Source: Caldifarciminota bacterium RBG_13_43_14 (GTDB lineage: Bacteria; Hydrothermota; Tepidihabitantia; SM23-42). Taken from it: 6,243 nt of DNA. Where the stretch lies: assembly GCA_001771735.1 (NCBI GenBank), contig MEUM01000039.1, forward strand, positions 1-6,243, given 5' to 3'. Made by a program: the position numbers and the translations under genes. Of the stretch, positions 1-4,642 are shown piece by piece (the first letter of the stretch is position 1; every line of letters begins with the position of its first letter). A model generated the notes under the pieces. It was not told the origin of the DNA, searched no databases, and was given only the letters and a program-made list of their open reading frames with translations.

Positions 1-1029
1 CCGGTAATCATATGGGTAACCGGATGACGCAAGCACAACGCACAAAGACCACATATTTTTCATTCTGATCTTAACATCGGATAAATGACCTTCGGCGGTT
101 GCCATCAATGGCTCAAATATATCCCCTTCAATTAAAGGCAGCAATACTTGAGCTTCAGGATCACCAAAACGGCAATTGAACTCCAGGACCTTGGGTCCAA
201 GCGAGGTTATAATAATACCTACGTACAATATTCCCCGATAGTCTATATTCTGATCACGCATTGCGAGTATGGTCGATTGAATAATGACCTGTTCAAGAAT
301 ACTCTGAACGCGCGGATTATAAGGATAAGGAGCGTAGGCTCCCATACCTCCGGTATTTGGACCGCGATTACGATCATATAATTTTTTATGATCCTGGCAT
401 GAAGGCAGGTAAGCTACGGTGATGCCGTCGGTCATGACGAATATTGATGCTTCCTGACCGGTTAGATATTCCTCAACCACGATCTTCTTGCCGGCCTCAC
501 CAAAATGATGTTGGACAAAGATCTCATCGATTTTCTTTTCATATTCCCGCCGGTTATTTATTACTGCGACGCCTTTGCCTGCAGCCAATCCCGAAACCTT
601 TACCACAACCGGATATTGATTGATAGTCTTTGTGTATTTATGCGCCTCATGGGCTGTTTCGTAAATCTCAAAGTGCGGGCTTGGTATGCCGAAACGATGC
701 ATAAAAGTACGAGCAAAGGCCTTGTCCGATTCCATGCGGCTGGCATTTTTATTCGGTCCGAAAATTTTGAGCTCGCGGGCCTTGAATTCATCGACGATCC
801 CGAGGGCAAGCGGTACTTCTGGCCCGACCACGGTCAGATCGATCTTGTTAAGTTCGGCAAAACGGATCAAACCGTGAATGTCGGTTGCAAGAATATCAAC
901 GCAAGTACCAATAGCGGCAATGCCCGGATTGCCCGGTGCGGCAAAGATCGTTTTAACCTGATGTGACCGGCGCAATTTCCAGGCAAGTGCATGTTCCCTT
1001 CCGCCACCGCCGATAATAAGAACCTTCAT
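1..1029 (-). CDS. purD: Phosphoribosylamine--glycine ligase (GAR synthetase), C-terminus cut by window edge
   Basis: This ATP-grasp enzyme joins glycine to 5-phosphoribosylamine to make glycinamide ribonucleotide, the second step of de novo purine synthesis, in the cytosol. The minus-strand frame is open for 343 codons from the ATG at 1029 to the window edge without a stop. PurD is usually about 420-430 residues, so roughly 80 C-terminal residues are missing. Visible family motifs are the N-terminal GGGGREHALAWK (residues 7-18), APGNPG (31-36), VVGPEVPL (67-74), the ATP-binding GLAAGKGV (147-154), SQDHKKLYDRNRGPNTGGMGAY (210-232; the SCQDHK variant begins at S210) and the metal/ATP-site EFNCRFGDPEAQ (283-294). 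The match along the whole length is strong. The start is fixed by the motif beginning a few residues after the ATG and by the ATGA overlap with the upstream gene, which suggests translational coupling; only a weak GAG-type ribosome site is visible. One oddity: the usual K-A-D-G before LAAGKG reads K-V-S-G (144-147). Confidence 0.96.
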   Translation of the reverse strand, partial: MKVLIIGGGGREHALAWKLRRSHQVKTIFAAPGNPGIAAIGTCVDILATDIHGLIRFAELNKIDLTVVGPEVPLALGIVDEFKARELKIFGPNKNASRMESDKAFARTFMHRFGIPSPHFEIYETAHEAHKYTKTINQYPVVVKVSGLAAGKGVAVINNRREYEKKIDEIFVQHHFGEAGKKIVVEEYLTGQEASIFVMTDGITVAYLPSCQDHKKLYDRNRGPNTGGMGAYAPYPYNPRVQSILEQVIIQSTILAMRDQNIDYRGILYVGIIITSLGPKVLEFNCRFGDPEAQVLLPLIEGDIFEPLMATAEGHLSDVKIRMKNMWSLCVVLASSGYPYDYR

Positions 1030-1754
1030 TTGGTCGCTCTCATGATTTTCTTGAATTCAGATTTAGATTTCTCAATTATACTGCCTAACACAATGATATC
1101 CGCGCCGGCATCGATTATAGCTCGTGCGGTTTTAGCGGTTTTGATTCCACCGCCAACGATCAGAGATATGGATGTTTCCTTCTTGACCTTTTTTATCATA
1201 TCGACCGGTACCGGCATGCGGGCACCGCTGCCGGCTTCGAGATAAGTATATTTCATTCCAAAATACTCGCCGGTTAACGCGTGGGCAACCGCTACTTCCG
1301 GTTTATTCCGGGGTATAGGTCGGGTATTTGATATATATTCGACTGTTGTATAACTGCCCGAATCGATCAGTATATAACCGACTGGTATTACCTCAAGCCC
1401 GATCTCCTTTATACAAAATACCGCCTTCACCTGTTCGCCGATCAAAAACTCGGAATTGCGTCCGCTGAGCAGGGAAAGAAAGAAAATCGCATCGGCTTTT
1501 TTCGCGATTTGATGCGAACAACCCGGGAATATTATAACCGGTTTTGACGATCCTTTTTTGATCTGGGCAATAAAATGCTCAAAATGCGACGATACAAGCA
1601 GAGATGACCCCACCATGATGCCATCAACGCCCTGGTCGATAACGAATTCGGCTATTTTACACGCATTTTCAAGTAGAACTCGGTCCGGATCGATCAAAGC
1701 TAGTATGCTCGGTTTCTTACGGTTCAAATGATCATAGACTGGATGTTTCTTCAT
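1026..1754 (-). CDS. Geranylgeranylglyceryl phosphate synthase family protein (group II GGGPS/PcrB-like)
   Basis: The 242-residue product is a full-length TIM-barrel prenyltransferase of the GGGPS/PcrB family. Characterised members couple sn-glycerol-1-phosphate to a polyprenyl diphosphate, forming the first ether bond of archaeal-type lipids. Visible motifs are IDPD (21-24, Mg-binding aspartates), VGSS (48-51), IIFPG (74-78), LSLLSGRN (93-100), PVGYILIDSGS (124-134), YLEAGSG (171-177), VGGGI (200-204) and LGS (223-225), in the order of this family. The SGRN plus VGYILID combination resembles the group II enzymes of Bacteroidetes and some archaea rather than the Bacillus PcrB group; this is from memory, not alignment. 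The chain length of the prenyl substrate cannot be read here. It is the first gene of a unit with purD, overlapping by 4 bases, and starts 10 bases after a good -10 box. No clear Shine-Dalgarno sequence precedes the ATG. Family assignment is firm; the in vivo lipid role is inferred. Confidence 0.9.
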   Translation of the reverse strand: MKKHPVYDHLNRKKPSILALIDPDRVLLENACKIAEFVIDQGVDGIMVGSSLLVSSHFEHFIAQIKKGSSKPVIIFPGCSHQIAKKADAIFFLSLLSGRNSEFLIGEQVKAVFCIKEIGLEVIPVGYILIDSGSYTTVEYISNTRPIPRNKPEVAVAHALTGEYFGMKYTYLEAGSGARMPVPVDMIKKVKKETSISLIVGGGIKTAKTARAIIDAGADIIVLGSIIEKSKSEFKKIMRATK

Positions 1755-1763
1755 ACTCTATGA

Positions 1764-1791
1764 ATTATACTTGCTCTTCATAAAAAATCAA
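1764..1791 (-). promoter_or_regulatory. Predicted sigma70-type promoter for the GGGPS-purD unit
   Basis: On the minus strand, TTGATT (1791-1786) and a perfect TATAAT (1769-1764) are separated by 16 bases. Transcription would be expected to start at about 1758-1756, only 2-4 bases before the ATG at 1754, so the mRNA would be nearly leaderless. This fits the absence of a clear ribosome binding site. The -10 box is convincing; the -35 box matches 4 of 6. Confidence 0.6.
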
Positions 1792-1801
1792 GATAATAAA
1801 T

Positions 1802-1841
1802 ACAGTTTACAGATAACTGATACCTGTCCACTGTAAACTGT
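1802..1841. repeat. 40-base inverted repeat in the divergent intergenic region
   Basis: Two perfect 11-base arms, ACAGTTTACAG (1802-1812) and CTGTAAACTGT (1831-1841), flank an 18-base centre. Read on the minus strand the element also shows a rough 7-base periodicity: ACAGTTT, ACAGTGG, ACAGGTA, TCAGTTA, TCTGTAA. No T-tract follows either arm, so it does not look like an intrinsic terminator. It lies between the two divergent promoters, 10 bases upstream of the leftward -35 box and 19 bases upstream of the rightward one. It could be a regulator-binding or cruciform site, or a copy of a dispersed intergenic repeat family. The symmetry is observed; the role is not known. Confidence 0.75.
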
Positions 1842-1860
1842 TAACGGTCTTCGTCTCGCC

Positions 1861-1888
1861 TTGACATTGAAATAATATTGATTACAAT
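1861..1888 (+). promoter_or_regulatory. Strong predicted sigma70-type promoter for the cNMP-binding gene
   Basis: A perfect TTGACA (1861-1866) is followed after 16 bases by TACAAT (1883-1888, 5 of 6 matches). The expected start of transcription, about 7 bases after the -10 box, coincides with the A of the ATG at 1895. The transcript is therefore predicted to be leaderless. Confidence 0.75.
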
Positions 1889-1894
1889 ATCACT

Positions 1895-2410
1895 ATGAAG
1901 GATATGAACAAGGTAAGACTCTTTAAGTATCTGACGCCTCAGGAAGTTGATTGGCTTCTGGTTAAATGGAAACCACGCGATATACCGGAGGGAACGGTTA
2001 TCGTTAAAGAAGGTACTACTGGTGAGGAAATGTATATAATTGAAACCGGTCGAGTTGAAGTCTATTTAACCCGGGGTGACGTCGTCCTGCTTCTATCTGA
2101 ATTGCAGGAAACATCATTCTTTGGAGAAATGTCACTATTAACCGATAAACCACGTTCAGCCACGGTTAAAGCTAAGGTCGAATGCCGGCTGTTAACATTA
2201 AAGAAACAGGATTTCATGAATATTATCAATGAAAATCCAAAAGTTGCGGCCAAATTCCTCCTCGCCATGGGTGAGGACCTTTCTAACCGTATCATGCAAA
2301 CCAATGCAAACCTGGAAAACTATTTTCTGATCAATCAAGCAATCGTTGATAACGAGTCTTTCCGAAATTTATATATTTTAACGCACAGGGCCCCATCGTC
2401 TAACGGCTAG
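1895..2410 (+). CDS. Stand-alone cyclic-nucleotide-binding-domain protein
   Basis: This 171-residue cytosolic protein carries one CRP/PKA-type cyclic-nucleotide-binding domain (about residues 10-125). The beta-barrel core is recognisable in VIVKEGTTGEEMYIIETGRV (35-54). The phosphate-binding cassette is FGEMSLLTDKPRSATV (76-91), with the ribose- and phosphate-contacting Glu78 and Arg87 both present, so binding of cAMP, cGMP or a related nucleotide is plausible. After the domain comes an alpha-helical tail (about 116-162) but no helix-turn-helix, kinase, cyclase or membrane segment, so it is not a CRP/FNR transcription factor as it stands. The start at 1895 fits the promoter at 1861-1888; a second ATG at 1904 has an AAGG only 3 bases upstream, too close for a normal ribosome site. 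The last seven codons and the stop TAG (2408-2410) lie within the tRNA-Glu gene. Its partner or output is not visible. Confidence 0.88.
   Translation: MKDMNKVRLFKYLTPQEVDWLLVKWKPRDIPEGTVIVKEGTTGEEMYIIETGRVEVYLTRGDVVLLLSELQETSFFGEMSLLTDKPRSATVKAKVECRLLTLKKQDFMNIINENPKVAAKFLLAMGEDLSNRIMQTNANLENYFLINQAIVDNESFRNLYILTHRAPSSNG
2346..2375 (+). promoter_or_regulatory. Possible promoter for tRNA-Glu inside the 3' end of the upstream gene
   Basis: TTGATA (2346-2351, 5 of 6 matches) and the AT-rich TATATA (2370-2375, 4 of 6) are 18 bases apart. They would start transcription around 2382, about 7 bases before the mature tRNA 5' end at 2389. This would let the tRNA be made independently of the cNMP-binding gene that contains it. 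The -10 box is weak and could be chance in AT-rich sequence. Confidence 0.35.
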
Positions 2411-2460
2411 GACATCACTCTTTCAAGGTGGAGATACGGGTTCGATTCCCGTTGGGGCCA
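2389..2460 (+). tRNA. tRNA-Glu (anticodon UUC)
   Basis: A full cloverleaf can be folded. The 7-bp acceptor stem is perfect (GGCCCCA 2389-2395 with TGGGGCC 2453-2459), with discriminator A2460. The D stem is GTC/GAC (2398-2400 with 2411-2413) with G-G at 2405-2406 in the loop. The anticodon stem TCACT/GGTGG (2415-2419 with 2427-2431) has G-T pairs at both ends. The anticodon TTC sits at 2422-2424 in loop CTTTCAA. The T arm is ACGGG-TTCGATT-CCCGT (2436-2452). The 3' CCA is not encoded (GAT follows), so it must be added by tRNA nucleotidyltransferase. Besides protein synthesis, tRNA-Glu feeds haem synthesis in organisms using glutamyl-tRNA reductase. The first 22 bases overlap the end of the upstream coding region. 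Confidence 0.97.
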
Positions 2461-2475
2461 GATTGATAAATTAAC

Positions 2476-2483
2476 AAGGAGGT
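2476..2483 (+). promoter_or_regulatory. Strong ribosome binding site for the OmpA-family gene
   Basis: AAGGAGGT lies 6 bases before the ATG at 2490 and is close to fully complementary to the usual 16S rRNA 3' end. It fixes that start codon. It also contrasts with the two intergenic-promoter genes, which lack such a site. Confidence 0.9.
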
Positions 2484-2489
2484 AAGATC

Positions 2490-4577
2490 ATGAGAAAGGT
2501 TTATTGTTTATTGCTGGTATTGCCAACGATCATCTTCGCGCAGGAGATATCTATATACGGCAATCGCGGTATGTTCAAGCTGCAGTATGCTCAACCTCAT
2601 AACATGGGTGTTTTTTCATTCCACTTTACACCCGAGGAACGCTTCGAAAGCTTCGATGTGGATATTACTGGACGAACTACCACTGACCGAAAGCATTTTT
2701 TCCAGATTACCAGCGGCTTTTCCTATGCGATCGTCGATTTCATGGAAATTCGCTTTCACGCCGCGCCATTCATGAAATGGTATGAGGCCAGTGATTATCC
2801 TGAGGAACGCGGTGACGAATATCCGCCGATTGGCATGAAAGAAATTGAAGCCGGTGTTAAATTCGGCTATCCGATAATCGTGAACAAACAAACCCCGCTT
2901 TTATATGCCCTGGGTGTGGATGGCGCAATCGTTTTTGGTCCCGGCTTGTCAACCGAATACTTTTCAAATGCATGGGAAAACGACCGTCAATTCTATGCTG
3001 ATTCATTTTACCCACCTTATTACATAAAACCTAATTTTTTACCTCATATCCCTCATGATCCGGATTACCGCTTCACCGGTCTTTTTGATTTCCGGATCGG
3101 ACCGTTCGCTGCTCATATGAACGCAGGATATTTGGTGACCGGTATCGATGAAAATCCGGGATATGTTGATTCGCTGGAATTTATCGCGCTTGAGCGTCCG
3201 AATTATTTTATCCATGCCTTTGGTATCGAACTTATACCATCGAATGACGCCCGGATCTTATTCGAGACCTATGGGATGTTTGATACCGAGAATAATGCTG
3301 AATCATTATGGGTAACGCCGGGTCTTCGATTCGGTTCAACCGACGTAAGTTTCGACCTTGGGTGTGAGCTCGGGATTATGAACCCTAACCTGGCAACTGA
3401 ATTCTGGTGGAAAGCGTTCTTCACGTTCTCGGCCGGTGCTGATCTGATCAAAAAGGTAGAAATTCACATTCCGATCGCACAGGTCAGCGGCAGAGTATAT
3501 GACGGTGTTAGCAATGAACCGCTTTACGCCACCATCACTTTCCCTGGTTCGGATCAGGAACCGATACAGACCACGAAGCTTGGAACTTATACGGTATCGC
3601 TGACGCCCGGAACTTACCGCATGCATGTCGAAGCGTCAAATTATCGCTGGAAAGAACAGGGCGTAGTAGTAAAGGACGGCGATCAGCTGGTGCTTGATTT
3701 CAATCTCAACCGCAAGCCAATATCGAAAATACTCGGCAAAATCTATGATGCGGAAACCCGTCAGCCGGTGCTCGCCACGATAAATTTTGCCCAGACTGAA
3801 CTTGAACCGATCACCTCGGACACGGCTGGAATGTACTCCATAACTTTGGCGCCCGGTATTTACCGTCTCCGTGTAGAGGCTACCAATTACCAATTCAGCG
3901 AAGAGGTAGTTACGCTTGCCGAAAACGAAAGCAAGGTTGTTGATATCGCCTTGGCCAAGATACCGATCGACAAGGCAACGCTCACTGGCAAAGTTTCAGA
4001 GGTTGAAACCAACAAATCGTTACTCGCCCAGCTTACATTTGTCGACACCAAAATCCCCAGGGTTACTACTGATCCTAATACCGGTATTTTCAAAGTAATC
4101 GTCCCTCCGGGCACTTATTCGGTGATCGTTGAGGCGGCTGATTATATAACTGAAAGCGCTCCCGTTGTTTTGGCTAAGGACGAAACAAAAATACAGAACT
4201 TCCAGCTGAAACCAATTCCCAAGGTTGGCGAAAAAATAATTTTACGCGGCATCTACTTCGATTTTAACGCTTCCAATATTAAACCTGAATCATACCCGGT
4301 CCTTGACGACGCGGCTAAAGTGCTGAAAGCCAAACCAAAAATGCGTGTCGAGATAAGCGGTCACACTGACAGCATTGGTTCTGATTCCTATAATCAAACC
4401 CTTTCATATCAAAGAGCGAATGCGGTCCGTCAATACCTGATCACCTATCATCAGATCGATCCTAATAGATTAGCAGCGATGGGATACGGCGAAAGTCAGC
4501 CGATCGCTGATAATCGTTCCAAATCAGGACGAGACCAGAACCGAAGAATCGAATTCAAGATCCTTTCCTGGGAATAA
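2490..4577 (+). CDS. OmpA-family outer-membrane protein with three CarboxypepD_reg-like repeats
   Basis: This 695-residue secreted protein probably tethers the outer membrane to peptidoglycan. Residues 1-17 form a signal peptide (MRK, a hydrophobic stretch to IIFA, cleavage before Q18). Residues about 20-325 are rich in alternating aromatic and polar strands, consistent with an outer-membrane beta-barrel; I infer this from pattern only. Three beta-sandwich repeats resembling the carboxypeptidase regulatory-like domain follow (about 331-410, 413-493, 497-573), each with a G-K/R-V/I start and a PGTY/PGIY turn then VEA. The C-terminal OmpA domain (about 583-695) contains FDFNASNIKPES (590-601), SGHTDSIGSDSYNQ (623-636), LSYQRANAV (638-646) and NRRIEFKI (684-691). 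Asp627 and Arg642 match, by 15-residue spacing, the diaminopimelate-binding pair of other OmpA domains. It starts 29 bases after tRNA-Glu without a promoter of its own that I can see, and ends at an intrinsic terminator. The exact family of the barrel is not recognised. Confidence 0.93.
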   Translation: MRKVYCLLLVLPTIIFAQEISIYGNRGMFKLQYAQPHNMGVFSFHFTPEERFESFDVDITGRTTTDRKHFFQITSGFSYAIVDFMEIRFHAAPFMKWYEASDYPEERGDEYPPIGMKEIEAGVKFGYPIIVNKQTPLLYALGVDGAIVFGPGLSTEYFSNAWENDRQFYADSFYPPYYIKPNFLPHIPHDPDYRFTGLFDFRIGPFAAHMNAGYLVTGIDENPGYVDSLEFIALERPNYFIHAFGIELIPSNDARILFETYGMFDTENNAESLWVTPGLRFGSTDVSFDLGCELGIMNPNLATEFWWKAFFTFSAGADLIKKVEIHIPIAQVSGRVYDGVSNEPLYATITFPGSDQEPIQTTKLGTYTVSLTPGTYRMHVEASNYRWKEQGVVVKDGDQLVLDFNLNRKPISKILGKIYDAETRQPVLATINFAQTELEPITSDTAGMYSITLAPGIYRLRVEATNYQFSEEVVTLAENESKVVDIALAKIPIDKATLTGKVSEVETNKSLLAQLTFVDTKIPRVTTDPNTGIFKVIVPPGTYSVIVEAADYITESAPVVLAKDETKIQNFQLKPIPKVGEKIILRGIYFDFNASNIKPESYPVLDDAAKVLKAKPKMRVEISGHTDSIGSDSYNQTLSYQRANAVRQYLITYHQIDPNRLAAMGYGESQPIADNRSKSGRDQNRRIEFKILSWE
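3480..4208 (+). repeat. Three tandem protein-level repeats (about 82-84 residues each) inside the OmpA-family protein
   Basis: The repeats begin near VSGRVYDG (from 3480), KILGKIYDAE (from 3726) and TLTGKVSEVE (from 3978). Each keeps the order G-[RK]-[VI], an A-x-[IL]-[TN]-F strand, a T-x-x-x-G-x-[YF] strand, a PG-[TI]-Y-R/S turn, a V-E-A segment and a closing acidic D/E strand. They match the CarboxypepD_reg-like (transthyretin-related) fold. The third lacks the Y-D after the first strand and is the most diverged. They look like old duplications, since DNA identity between copies is low by eye. Confidence 0.8.
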
Positions 4578-4587
4578 TATCTCAATC

Positions 4588-4621
4588 ATAAAGGGGGCAC
4601 GAAAGTGCCCCCTTTATTTTT
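4588..4621 (+). terminator. Intrinsic terminator of the OmpA-family gene
   Basis: A perfect 13-bp stem (4588-4600 with 4605-4617) with a GGGGGCAC core and a GAAA tetraloop is followed by a T-run through 4621. It starts 10 bases after the stop codon at 4577. Read on the minus strand the same hairpin lacks a following T-run, so it is probably one-directional, although the GC-rich stem might still slow the converging transcript. Confidence 0.95.
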
Positions 4622-4642
4622 AATGAATTAATAAATCCGGTT

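Noticed and set aside
505..966. Open frame of 153 codons on the plus strand
   Set aside because: It lies entirely opposite purD, whose minus-strand frame shows continuous PurD motifs; the plus-strand product has no recognisable domain.
991..1245. Plus-strand open frame of 84 codons
   Set aside because: It is antisense to the conserved end of the GGGP synthase gene and has no family features.
1802..1841. Inverted repeat as an intrinsic terminator
   Set aside because: There is no T-run on either strand, and the element sits upstream of both divergent genes, where no transcript needs to end.
1904..1906. Second ATG as the start of the cNMP-binding protein
   Set aside because: The AAGG before it is only about 3 bases away, too close for a normal ribosome site, and the promoter geometry favours the ATG at 1895.
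2389..2460. tRNA-Glu as an attachment site of an integrated element
   Set aside because: There is no integrase, no second copy of the tRNA 3' end in the window, and the flanking genes look like ordinary chromosomal ones.
3336..3893. Minus-strand open frames opposite the OmpA-family gene
   Set aside because: They are shadows of the coding strand, which has signal peptide, repeats and OmpA domain in one frame; no ribosome site or domain supports the minus strand.
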